Below, piece after piece: positions 14,792 to 22,119 of a DNA stretch of 25,598 nucleotides. How positions within the stretch are numbered: the first letter of the stretch is position 1; each line of letters starts with the position of its first letter. The position numbers and the translations under genes were made by a program. Origin of the DNA: DATGMB01 sp035293845 (GTDB lineage: Bacteria > Acidobacteriota > Terriglobia > Bryobacterales > Bryobacteraceae); assembly GCA_035293845.1 (NCBI GenBank), contig DATGMB010000040.1:1-25598 (forward strand). Direction: 5' to 3'. The notes under the pieces are model-generated. The model was given only the letters and a program-made list of their open reading frames with translations, did no database searches and had not been told where the DNA came from.

Positions 14792-17254
14792 ATGAGACCT
14801 GCAAGAAAAGCTTCGCTTGTGCTCTGTCTGGCCGCCCTGGCGCTCGCCGCCGCGGACACCTATCAGAAACCTCCGAAGGTCGTGCTGGACGCGCTGAATG
14901 CGCCCGCTTCGCCGACCCTCTCGCTGAATCCGTCGCGCACCTTCGCCCTGCAGGGCAGTCCCGTGCGCTATCCTCCCATCGCGGAGCTCGCGCAGCCCAT
15001 GCTGCGGCTGGCCGGGCAGCGCATCAATCCCAAGACCAACGGTCTGCACAACGCCACCTTCAACAGCTCGCTCACGCTGCGCAAAATACCGGAAGGCACG
15101 GAGATCAAAATCGAGCTCCCGCCGAATCCCAAGCTGAGCGCCGGGCACTGGAGCCCGGACGGCACGCACTTCGCCTTCACCAACACGACCGCCGCGGGCA
15201 TCGAACTGTGGGTTGGGGATACCACCGGCAAGACGCATCGGATCGATGGCGTGCGCGTCAACGAAGTCATGGGCAGCGCGTTCGGAGGCGGCGGAGGCCG
15301 GGGCGGCTCGGGCGGAGGCGGCCCGGTACAGTGGCTGCCGGATGGCAAAGGGCTGCTGGTCTACACCGTCAAGGCGAATCGCGGCCCGGCGCCGCGCGAG
15401 TCGGCCGTGCCGGCCGGGCCGCACGTGCAGCAGAGCCTCGGAGGAGCGGCGCCGGTCGTGACGCACGAGGACATGCTCGAAACGCCGCACGATGAAGACC
15501 TCTGGGAGTATTACGCCACCTCGCAACTCGCCACCGTGGACCTCTCCACCGGCAAGGTGACGCCCGTGGGCAAGGCGGGCATCATCGAATCGGCGCACAT
15601 TTCGCCGGATGGCCGTCATCTGCTGGTGACGACCATTCACCGCCCCTTCTCATATCTCTATCAATACCGCGCGTTCCCGAAAGAGGTCGAGATCTGGGAC
15701 CTCGCCGGCAGGGTGCAGCACAAGGTCGCCAGCCTGCCGCTCGAAGAGCGGGTGCCGATCAACGGTGTGCCCACCGGACCGCGCAGCATCGAATGGCGCC
15801 CGAGCGCGCCCGCCACGGTCGTCTGGGTCGAAGCGCTGGACGGCGGCGATCTGCGCACCAAGGCGGATTTCCGGGATCGCATTATGGCACTGAAGGCGCC
15901 GTTCACCGGCGATCCGGTGGAAATTTTCCGTACGCAGTACCGCTTCTCCGGGATGCAGTTCGTCTCCAAGGGCAGCCTGATGTTTGTGGAGGATTCGGAT
16001 CGCAAGACACGCCGCGTCCGCACGTTCGCTATCGATATGGATAAGCCCGGCGAGATCGTCGGTGGCGAGCCCCTGTGGAACCGGAACAACCAGGACCGCT
16101 ACCACGACCCCGGCAGCCCGGTCACGAAGACGATGCCCAATGGCCAGTCGGCCATCCTGGTGGACGGTGTCAACATCTACCTGAACGGCCTCGGCGCGTC
16201 GCCCACCGGGGATCACCCGTTCCTCGACCGCTTCAATCTGGCGACCAGGCAGACCGAGCGCCTCTTCCACTGCGACGACGATCATTACGAGCAGGTGGTG
16301 GCGCTGCTCGACGATCACGCCGCGAAATTTTTGACGCGCCGCGAAAGCCCCACCGAGCCACCGAATTACTACGTCCACACCGCTGGCGGCGAGATCGCCG
16401 CGGTGACGAAGTTCCCCGATCCGCAGCCCATCTTCCGCAAAGTGACCAAGCAGTTAGTCACTTACAAGCGGCCGGATGGCGTGCCGCTTTCTTTCGACCT
16501 CTATCTGCCGCCCGACTACAAGCCCGGCACGCGCCTGCCCACCATTATCTGGGCCTATCCGCGCGAGTACAACGATGCCGCGACCGCGGGCCAGGTGAGC
16601 GGCTCGACCAAGCGCTTCACGGAGGTCACCGGGTATTCGGAAATCTTCCACGTGCTCGACGGCTTCGCCGTGCTGGCCAACACCGCGATGCCCGTGGTCG
16701 GCAGCGATCCCGACACCGTCAACAACAGCTACATCGATCAGATCGTCGCGGATGCCAAAGCCGCCATCGATAAAGCAACCGAGATGGGCGTGACCGACCC
16801 TAACCGCGTCGGCGTCGGCGGCCACAGCTACGGAGCTTTTATGACCGAGAACCTGCTGGCGCACTGCGACCTCTTCAAAGCCGGCGTCGCGGAGAGCGGC
16901 GCGGCCAACCGCACCCTTACGCCGTTCGGATTCCAGAGCGAGCGGCGCACGCTCTGGCAGGCGCCCGATATCTATCTGAAAATGTCGCCGTTCATGTATG
17001 CCGATAAGATCAAGACCCCGCTGCTGCTGATTCACGGCGAGGCGGATGACAACGACGGCACTTTCCCCGTGCAGAGCGAGCGCATGTATCAGGCGGTCCG
17101 CGGCAACGGCGGCATCGTGCGGCTGGTGTTTCTGCCATACGAGGCGCACGGCTACCGCGCGAAGGAAACCATCGAGCACGTGATCTATGAAAAGTTCGCG
17201 TGGTTCGACAAGTACGTCAAGAACGCCGGGGGCTCCACCAACAGCAATAACTGA
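14792..17254 (+). CDS. Secreted S9 family serine peptidase, glutamyl-endopeptidase-like (S9D)
   Basis: 820 residues from ATG 14792, which gives a signal peptide (about 3-21, PARKASLVLCLAALALAAA); the frame is open further upstream but that part overlaps the phosphatase gene. Residues about 40-560 form a beta-propeller-like domain (WSPDGTHFAF, ISPDGRHLLV). The C-terminal alpha/beta hydrolase domain carries GGHSYGAFMTENLLAH with nucleophile Ser679, HGEADDND with Asp752, and YEAHGY with His786. The stretch NRTLTPFGFQSERRTLW and FMYADKIKTPLLLIHGE closely resembles plant chloroplast glutamyl endopeptidase (S9D), so cleavage after Glu is plausible but not shown. Probably periplasmic or exported. 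A glycine-rich loop at 165-177 interrupts the propeller. A strong hairpin follows at 17276. Confidence 0.88.
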   Translation: MRPARKASLVLCLAALALAAADTYQKPPKVVLDALNAPASPTLSLNPSRTFALQGSPVRYPPIAELAQPMLRLAGQRINPKTNGLHNATFNSSLTLRKIPEGTEIKIELPPNPKLSAGHWSPDGTHFAFTNTTAAGIELWVGDTTGKTHRIDGVRVNEVMGSAFGGGGGRGGSGGGGPVQWLPDGKGLLVYTVKANRGPAPRESAVPAGPHVQQSLGGAAPVVTHEDMLETPHDEDLWEYYATSQLATVDLSTGKVTPVGKAGIIESAHISPDGRHLLVTTIHRPFSYLYQYRAFPKEVEIWDLAGRVQHKVASLPLEERVPINGVPTGPRSIEWRPSAPATVVWVEALDGGDLRTKADFRDRIMALKAPFTGDPVEIFRTQYRFSGMQFVSKGSLMFVEDSDRKTRRVRTFAIDMDKPGEIVGGEPLWNRNNQDRYHDPGSPVTKTMPNGQSAILVDGVNIYLNGLGASPTGDHPFLDRFNLATRQTERLFHCDDDHYEQVVALLDDHAAKFLTRRESPTEPPNYYVHTAGGEIAAVTKFPDPQPIFRKVTKQLVTYKRPDGVPLSFDLYLPPDYKPGTRLPTIIWAYPREYNDAATAGQVSGSTKRFTEVTGYSEIFHVLDGFAVLANTAMPVVGSDPDTVNNSYIDQIVADAKAAIDKATEMGVTDPNRVGVGGHSYGAFMTENLLAHCDLFKAGVAESGAANRTLTPFGFQSERRTLWQAPDIYLKMSPFMYADKIKTPLLLIHGEADDNDGTFPVQSERMYQAVRGNGGIVRLVFLPYEAHGYRAKETIEHVIYEKFAWFDKYVKNAGGSTNSNN

Positions 17255-17275
17255 TTCGTCAGGAACCGTCCATTT

Positions 17276-17305
17276 ATGGCCGCGTGACTTACGTCACGCG
17301 GCCAT
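17276..17305 (+). terminator. Terminator-like 13-bp hairpin after the S9 peptidase gene
   Basis: ATGGCCGCGTGAC (17276-17288) pairs perfectly with GTCACGCGGCCAT (17293-17305) around a TTAC loop, 21 bases after the peptidase stop codon. It is followed only by TGTCGTT, a poor U-tract, so it may depend on Rho or mainly stabilise the mRNA end. It separates the peptidase gene from the sortase locus. Confidence 0.65.
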
Positions 17306-17459
17306 TGTCGTTATGGGCAGCGTGTGGGCGCTGGATTGCATCACTCGTTTCGGAAAGAGTTCGCGGCCGAACTACATGACGCGAAAAACGTTACAGTTCG
17401 GAGCGCGGGCTGAGAGGCGCAGGCCGCAGGCCGGCGCCACAGACAAGGAGAAGCCGAAA

Positions 17460-18182
17460 ATGAGCAAGGCAACAACGATGGCACTTGTATGCGCGGGCCT
17501 GCTCGCCGCAATGCTGCCGCGGGCCACCGCCGACGAGTGGAATCAAAAAACTTATTTCACATTCAACCAGCCTGTAGAACTTCCCGGGCAAGTCCTCGAT
17601 CCCGGCACGTATGTGTTTAAGGTCATGGATTCGCCCTCCAATCGCGATATCGTGCAGGTCTTCAACAAACGGGAAAACCACTGTTACGGCACATTCCTCA
17701 CGATCCCGGATTATCGGATGAACCCGCCGAGTAAGCCGGTCATCACCTTCGAGGAACGGGCCGCCGGTTCTCCCGAAGCGGTTCACGCCTGGTGGTATCC
17801 GGGCAGAAATTACGGCCATGAGTTCGTCTACCACAAAGTAAAAGAGATGGCGATGGCCCAGACCACCACCCAGCAATCGGAACAGGTGGCGACCAATACC
17901 ACCGAAACCACCACCCAGGCTGTGCAGCAGCCGGCCACGACGGAGATGAACCAGGAGCAAACCACGGTGCAGCCGCCGGCCGAGGAGCAGACGCCGGCTC
18001 CGCAACCGGTTACTCCGGCCCCCGCGCCTCAGGAAGAGGCTAACCGGACGGTAGAGACGCCGCCCGCCACGCTACCCAAGACCGACAGCCCGCTGCCGCT
18101 CTTTGCGCTTCTGGGTCTGGCTTCGCTGGCCGGCGCCGGATTGCTGAGCCGCGTGGCGGCTGCGATGAAGGCGAGACAGTAA
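17460..18182 (+). CDS. Surface protein with LPKTDS sorting signal (predicted sortase substrate)
   Basis: 240 residues from ATG 17460, with AAGGAG at 17445-17450. Signal peptide about 1-24 (cleavage near ATA|DEW). The N-terminal domain about 25-130 reads WNQKTYFTFNQPVELPG, LDPGTYVFKV, AWWYPGRNYGHEFVYHK. I recognise it as a widespread acidobacterial exported domain of unknown function. Residues about 134-203 are a Thr/Gln/Pro/Glu-rich stalk. The C-terminus has LPKTDS (205-210), a hydrophobic span PLPLFALLGLASLAGAGLL and a basic tail ending MKARQ: the tripartite layout of an LPxT-type sorting signal, though with Asp where Gly is usual. The sortase gene two positions downstream is the obvious enzyme. 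The stop TAA abuts the next GTG start, so it is probably the first gene of a three-gene operon. Confidence 0.85.
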   Translation: MSKATTMALVCAGLLAAMLPRATADEWNQKTYFTFNQPVELPGQVLDPGTYVFKVMDSPSNRDIVQVFNKRENHCYGTFLTIPDYRMNPPSKPVITFEERAAGSPEAVHAWWYPGRNYGHEFVYHKVKEMAMAQTTTQQSEQVATNTTETTTQAVQQPATTEMNQEQTTVQPPAEEQTPAPQPVTPAPAPQEEANRTVETPPATLPKTDSPLPLFALLGLASLAGAGLLSRVAAAMKARQ

Positions 18183-19145
18183 GTGAACCGTCAACCTGTG
18201 GTGCAGGCCCATGGCCTGCACCAAACCCTGGCTCTGTTTCTGGCGCTGGCCGCCGGCTTCGTCTTACGAGCTCAGCCTCCCGAGCCGCCCGGCGCCACTT
18301 TTTCCGCGAATGCGGACCTCGTGCTCCTGAATGCGACGGTCCGCACTCGCAAAGGGGGCTTCGTGCCGGGCCTGGACAAAACGGATTTCGAGGTGCTCGA
18401 GGATGGCGTTCCACAGACCATCCGCATCTTCCAGCGCCAGGACGCGCCGGTAGCCATCGGTCTGGTCGTGGATCACAGCGGCAGTATGCGGCCCAAGCGC
18501 CATGATGTGGCCGCCGCCGCTCTGGCTTTCGTGCGGTCGAGCAATCCACAGGATCAGATGTTCATCGTGAATTTCAACGGCCACGTATCGTTCGGTCTCC
18601 CGCCGACGCAGCTCTTCTCGGCCAGCCCCGCCAGCCTGGAAGACGCCCTCAACGGCGTGCCGTGGAGCGGGCGGACTGCGCTCTACGATGCGATCGCCGC
18701 CGGCCTCACCCGCCTCGGCGAAACCAGCCTCGAACGCAAAGCCCTCATTGTCATCAGCGATGGCGGCGATAACGCCAGCCATCACCAGCGCCAGCAGGTG
18801 CTCGATGCCGCCGTGCGCTCCGGCGCCGTCATCTACACCATCGGACTGTTCGACCCGGACGACACGGACCAGGATCCCGGCCTGCTGAAACAGCTCGCGC
18901 AGGTGAGCGGCGGGCGCGCGTTTCTGCCGCGCGAGACCCCCGAAATCGTGCCGGTGTGCGAGCGCATCGCGGAAGAGATCCGGAATCAGTACACCATCGG
19001 TTACGCGCCGGCAAAGCCGCCCGGGGATTGCCATTTCCGCCGCATCCAGGTACGCGTTACCGCTCGCGGCGGCTCGGGCGATCTGGTGCGCACGCGCACC
19101 GGCTATATCAGTTGTCCGGAACGGCAGGAGGCCAGCCGGCCATGA
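18183..19145 (+). CDS. Secreted VWFA-related protein (acidobacterial VWA family)
   Basis: 320 residues from a GTG that directly follows the previous TAA; in-frame GTGs at 18198 and 18201 are alternatives. A hydrophobic signal segment lies at about 15-30 (TLALFLALAAGFVLRAQ). The pre-domain contains VLLNATVRTRKGGFVPGL and FEVLEDGVPQTI, as in VWFA-related acidobacterial proteins. The von Willebrand A domain has a complete MIDAS pattern: DHSGSM (Asp97, Ser99, Ser101), Thr165 (SGRTALYDAI) and Asp193 (ISDGGDN). It should bind a divalent cation and a protein ligand outside the cytoplasm. No sorting signal of its own is seen. The first codons run through a palindromic repeat (18195-18236). It overlaps the sortase start by ATGA (19142-19145), so a role in surface assembly or adhesion with the sorted protein is likely. 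Confidence 0.87.
   Translation: MNRQPVVQAHGLHQTLALFLALAAGFVLRAQPPEPPGATFSANADLVLLNATVRTRKGGFVPGLDKTDFEVLEDGVPQTIRIFQRQDAPVAIGLVVDHSGSMRPKRHDVAAAALAFVRSSNPQDQMFIVNFNGHVSFGLPPTQLFSASPASLEDALNGVPWSGRTALYDAIAAGLTRLGETSLERKALIVISDGGDNASHHQRQQVLDAAVRSGAVIYTIGLFDPDDTDQDPGLLKQLAQVSGGRAFLPRETPEIVPVCERIAEEIRNQYTIGYAPAKPPGDCHFRRIQVRVTARGGSGDLVRTRTGYISCPERQEASRP
18195..18236. repeat. Palindromic repeat, copy 2, inside the VWA coding start
   Basis: GGTGCAGGCC (18200-18209) and GGCCTGCACC (18213-18222) are perfect 10-bp arms around CAT. The flanks CCTGTGGTGCAGG and GGCTCTG match copy 1 (13809-13848), so the similarity extends beyond the stem. Here it is read as codons for VVQAHGLHQT and lies 12 bases after the GTG start, where a stable hairpin could affect initiation. 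Confidence 0.7.
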
Positions 19146-19765
19146 CACGCGCGATCCGCCGGGCATTGCTGGTGCTGCAATTTGCCTTGCTGGTCGTGGC
19201 CGGCGCACTGCTGGGCTATTGCCTGGCGAGTTACATCGGCATGAAGGTTTTTCAAGTGCGGGAGGCGCGGCGCTTCGAGCAGGAATTGCACAACCGGCGC
19301 CCATCCGCGAAGCCCGTGCCCCCGACGGCCCGCCGGGTTGAGCCCCCCGAGGGAACCGTGGAGGGCCGTCTGGAGATCCCGCGCCTCGGCCTGCGCGTGA
19401 TGGTCATCGAAGGCGCCAACGATGACGACCTGAGCCGCGCCGCCGGCCACATCCCCGGCACGGCACTGCCCGGCGAGCCCGGAAACGTGGGGATCGCCGC
19501 GCACCGCGACACGTTTTTCCGCCCCCTCCGCGGCATCCGCCTGAATGACGAAATTGCGCTCGAAACGCCGCAAGGCGTGTCGCGTTACCGGGTCGTCTCG
19601 ACTCGCATCGTCCGCCCCGCCGATACCCAGGTCCTCAACCCGGACGGCCATGACACCCTCACACTGGTCACCTGCTATCCCTTCCACTACATCGGCCACG
19701 CACCCAAGCGTTTCATCGTGCGCGCGGAGCGAGCAGATCACCTCAGCGCGCGCCGTGCCGGTTGA
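19142..19765 (+). CDS. Class D-like sortase
   Basis: 207 residues from the ATG of the ATGA overlap with the VWA gene. An N-terminal membrane anchor (about 6-34, IRRALLVLQFALLVVAGALLGYCL) is followed by a Pro/Arg-rich linker and the sortase beta-barrel from about 72 (EGRLEIPRLGLRVMVIEGA). Catalytic residues are all present: His121 in GIAAHRDTFF, Cys178 in LTLVTCYPF and Arg190 in APKRFIVRA. The TLVTCYPF plus YIGHAPxRFIV pattern fits class D sortases best. The enzyme cleaves an LPxT-type motif and transfers the protein to an amine nucleophile. The likely local substrate is the LPKTDS protein at 17460. In a presumed diderm the acceptor molecule and compartment are unknown. The stop codon overlaps the -35 box of the following toxin-antitoxin promoter. 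Confidence 0.92.
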   Translation: MTRAIRRALLVLQFALLVVAGALLGYCLASYIGMKVFQVREARRFEQELHNRRPSAKPVPPTARRVEPPEGTVEGRLEIPRLGLRVMVIEGANDDDLSRAAGHIPGTALPGEPGNVGIAAHRDTFFRPLRGIRLNDEIALETPQGVSRYRVVSTRIVRPADTQVLNPDGHDTLTLVTCYPFHYIGHAPKRFIVRAERADHLSARRAG

Positions 19766-19789
19766 CCCCCAGGCCTCAACTGTTATAAC
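19762..19789 (+). promoter_or_regulatory. Sigma-70-like promoter of the antitoxin-toxin pair with palindromic -10
   Basis: TTGACC (19762-19767) and TATAAC (19784-19789) each match consensus at 5 of 6 positions with a 16-base spacer. The -10 box sits inside a perfect 10-base palindrome TGTTATAACA (19781-19790), the obvious candidate operator for autoregulation by the AbrB-type antitoxin. The -35 overlaps the sortase stop codon. An initiation point near 19796 would give a leader of about 15 bases before ATG 19812. Confidence 0.65.
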
Positions 19790-19811
19790 ATTTGTATTAC
19801 GAGGTGCCGCG

Positions 19812-20036
19812 ATGATCGCCCTGAAAGCACGGCCAGTTGGAAATTCGATCGGCGTGACCCTGCCCAAAGAAGCGGTCGGCCGCCTCAAGATCAAGAACGG
19901 CGATACCCTGTTTCTCACCGAATCGCCCGACGGCTACCGCCTGACGGCGTACGATCCGGAGTTCGCGCGTCAGATGGAAATCGCCGAGGACATCATGCAC
20001 CGCTACAGGGACGCGCTGAGGCAGCTCGCGAAGTGA
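19812..20036 (+). CDS. AbrB/MazE/SpoVT-type antitoxin
   Basis: 74 residues from ATG 19812, with GAGG about 8 bases upstream; the frame is open further back but lies inside the sortase gene. Residues 1-46 form a swapped-hairpin AbrB-type DNA-binding domain: KARPVGNSIGVTLPKEAV (5-22), then LKIKNGDTLFLTES. The rest (about 50-74) is a charged helix, FARQMEIAEDIMHRYRDALR, expected to bind and neutralise the toxin. Its TGA overlaps the GTG start of the Doc-type gene (GTGA at 20033-20036), the usual coupling of antitoxin and toxin. Probably represses its own promoter through the palindrome at 19781-19790. Confidence 0.88.
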   Translation: MIALKARPVGNSIGVTLPKEAVGRLKIKNGDTLFLTESPDGYRLTAYDPEFARQMEIAEDIMHRYRDALRQLAK

Positions 20037-20416
20037 GCGAGCCCCAGTGGATCAATCTGCCGGTCGTGATGGCCATCTACGAAGAGCAGCTTGCCGAGCA
20101 CGGCGGCGGCGCCGGAGTTCGGGATCGGGGCTTGCTCGAATCCGCTTTAGCGCGCCCGCGCCAGATTTATGCGTATGCGGACGATCCGTCGCCGGCGCAG
20201 CTCGCAGCGGCTTATGCGTTTGATATCGCGAAGAACCATCCCTTTGTGGATGCCAACAAGCGCACGGCCTTTGTGGTTTGTGCCGTATTCCTGGAGCTGA
20301 ACGGCGGGCGGCTCACCGCGACGCAAGCGGACGTGGTGAGAGTCATGCTGGCGGTTGACGGCGGCCGCATGAAGGAAGACGAGTTCGCCCGTTGGCTGGA
20401 GTCGAACTCCCGGTAA
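20033..20416 (+). CDS. doc: Doc-type (death-on-curing) Fic-fold toxin
   Basis: 127 residues, GTG start overlapping the antitoxin stop. The Fic motif HPFVDANKR (His69 to Arg77) is followed by TAFVVCAVFLELNG, and the N-terminus has the Doc-type MAIYEEQLAEHGG and RDRGLLESALARPRQ pattern. Doc toxins use a Fic fold to phosphorylate and inactivate EF-Tu; the Doc motif typically has Lys where AMP-transferring Fic proteins have Gly after Asn, and Lys76 is present here, supporting Doc chemistry. All motif residues look intact, so the module is probably functional. Here the antitoxin is AbrB-like rather than Phd, a combination also known in other genomes. The stop is 5 bases from the tail of the convergent CocE gene. 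Confidence 0.9.
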   Translation: MSEPQWINLPVVMAIYEEQLAEHGGGAGVRDRGLLESALARPRQIYAYADDPSPAQLAAAYAFDIAKNHPFVDANKRTAFVVCAVFLELNGGRLTATQADVVRVMLAVDGGRMKEDEFARWLESNSR

Positions 20417-20421
20417 GGCAT

Positions 20422-22119
20422 TCACCCGCGCCCCGGCACCACCATCAGCACCAGCCGCGATGCCCGCGCGCCGCCGTGATACACCGTCTGGCTCGCCTTC
20501 AGCAGCCGGGTCTCCTGCGCTACCGGACCGCCGGTGTTGGGATTCCGGTCGAAGCGCGGGAAGTTGCTGCTCGAAATCTCCAGCCGAACGCAGTGCCCCT
20601 TCAGGAACACGTTCCCGGTCACGCCCGCGTCGATGGTCACCTTGTACACCTCGCCCGCATTCAGCGGCTGGGGCTTCGATGCCGAGTTGCGATACCGCAT
20701 CCGCAGAATGCCGTCCGTCAGGTTGCGCGCGTAGCCGTCCGGGGCTACATCCACCAGTTTTGCCGTGAAATCCGTGTCGAGGGCGCTCGAGGAAACATAC
20801 AGCACCACCTGCACCGGGCCGATCGCTTCCAGGTCCTGATCGAGCGGCGGTGAGGTGTAAACCAGCACATCGCGCCGCTGCTCCACGGGACGCTGATCCA
20901 TCGGACCCCACGGCAGCAGCTTGGGGTTGCAGCACACCGCACCGCCGCGTGTCGGCACCGGATTCCGCGGATCGAACGTGTACTCGTCCCGCGTCTCGCG
21001 GCCCGGCTCGCGCAGGCTGAGGACGCCGTCTCCCGCGGCCGAATTGGCGTGCCCGCCGCTCGTCAGATAGAAGCGCCTCGGCCGCGCCCCGGCGGGCGGC
21101 CATTCCCGCTCCTGCCGCCACTGGTTGACGCCCATCACGAAGATCTCGACCGGCGGCTGCGAGAGCAGCTCCGTATCCTTTCCCATCAGCCACTGGTCGA
21201 ACCATTCCAACTGATACTTGCGGATCGGCAGCAATGCCTCCGGTCCGAAATGGCCTTCCGGCAGCGGCACGGACATGTTATGCGGCCACGGACCGATCAG
21301 GATGCGATTCAGCCCGGACGCCTTGTGCAAGGACGCGAACGCCGCCAGGTCGCTTTCCACGAAATTGTCGTACCACCCGCCCACCGTAAACACCGGCACC
21401 CGGATCTTCGCGATCTGCTCCGCGACGCTTAGCCCGCGCCAGAACGAGTCGTAAGCCGGATGCGCCACCACATCGCGGAACATGCGCGAGACTTGCCCCG
21501 TCGCGGCCACGTCCGCCGTCATCAGCGGCAGGTGCAGCACAAAGCGGTGGAAATCCGGATGGTAGCCGGGCACCTTCAGGTTCTCCGCCATCCACTCGAG
21601 CCGCTGCCCGAGCTTCATCGCGCCGCCCGGCGAATAGAACCGGTCGCGGTAATCGTCGGAGCCCGAAACCACCGGAAAAATCGCCTTCAGATGCGGGTTC
21701 CCGGTGAGCGCTGCCTTCCACTGCACGATGCCGCGGTACGACCCGCCGGTCATCCCGATCTTCCCGTCCGACCACGGCTGCCGCGCGATCCAGTTCAGCG
21801 TATCGTCGCCATCCGGCCCTTCCTGCCGCAGCGGGTCGAACGTGCCTTCCGATTCATACCGGCCGCGCACGTCTTCCACGACCACTGCGTAACCGCGATT
21901 GACGAACGCCTGGTAGTTCGGCGTGATCTGCGTTCCTTTGTTATAGGGTGTGCGCTCGAGTATGGTGGGGAACCGCCGCTCGCCGGCCGGCACAAAGATG
22001 TTGGCGGCCAGGTGAATGCCGTCCCGCATCGGTATCCGCGCGTGGAATTCGCGCGCGCCAGGGTTCTGCGCGGCGGCCAGGATCGCCGGACACGCCAGCG
22101 CTAGGTAAAGATATCGCAC
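20422..22119 (-). CDS. Secreted CocE/NonD family hydrolase
   Basis: 565 residues from GTG 22119, which gives a signal peptide (about 2-17, RYLYLALACPAILAAA); the frame is open to 22311 but that would run deep into the glycosyltransferase gene. Alpha/beta hydrolase domain: IPMRDGIHLAANIFVPAG (29-46), ERTPYNK, EDVRGRYESEG (82-92), and TGGSYRG with nucleophile Ser127, GGWYDNF with Asp251, PWPHN with His280. A C-terminal jelly-roll domain follows (about 330-565). The family includes cocaine esterase, X-Pro dipeptidyl-peptidases and glutaryl-7-ACA acylases, so it cleaves an ester or amide; the substrate is unknown. Its start overlaps the glycosyltransferase end by 19 bases; it is the last gene of a minus-strand run. 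Confidence 0.88.
   Translation of the reverse strand: MRYLYLALACPAILAAAQNPGAREFHARIPMRDGIHLAANIFVPAGERRFPTILERTPYNKGTQITPNYQAFVNRGYAVVVEDVRGRYESEGTFDPLRQEGPDGDDTLNWIARQPWSDGKIGMTGGSYRGIVQWKAALTGNPHLKAIFPVVSGSDDYRDRFYSPGGAMKLGQRLEWMAENLKVPGYHPDFHRFVLHLPLMTADVAATGQVSRMFRDVVAHPAYDSFWRGLSVAEQIAKIRVPVFTVGGWYDNFVESDLAAFASLHKASGLNRILIGPWPHNMSVPLPEGHFGPEALLPIRKYQLEWFDQWLMGKDTELLSQPPVEIFVMGVNQWRQEREWPPAGARPRRFYLTSGGHANSAAGDGVLSLREPGRETRDEYTFDPRNPVPTRGGAVCCNPKLLPWGPMDQRPVEQRRDVLVYTSPPLDQDLEAIGPVQVVLYVSSSALDTDFTAKLVDVAPDGYARNLTDGILRMRYRNSASKPQPLNAGEVYKVTIDAGVTGNVFLKGHCVRLEISSSNFPRFDRNPNTGGPVAQETRLLKASQTVYHGGARASRLVLMVVPGRG

Noticed and set aside
17187..17459. Extended N-terminus of the LPKTDS protein beginning in the peptidase gene
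   Set aside because: It would read through the terminator-like hairpin at 17276-17305; ATG 17460 has AAGGAG and a signal peptide.
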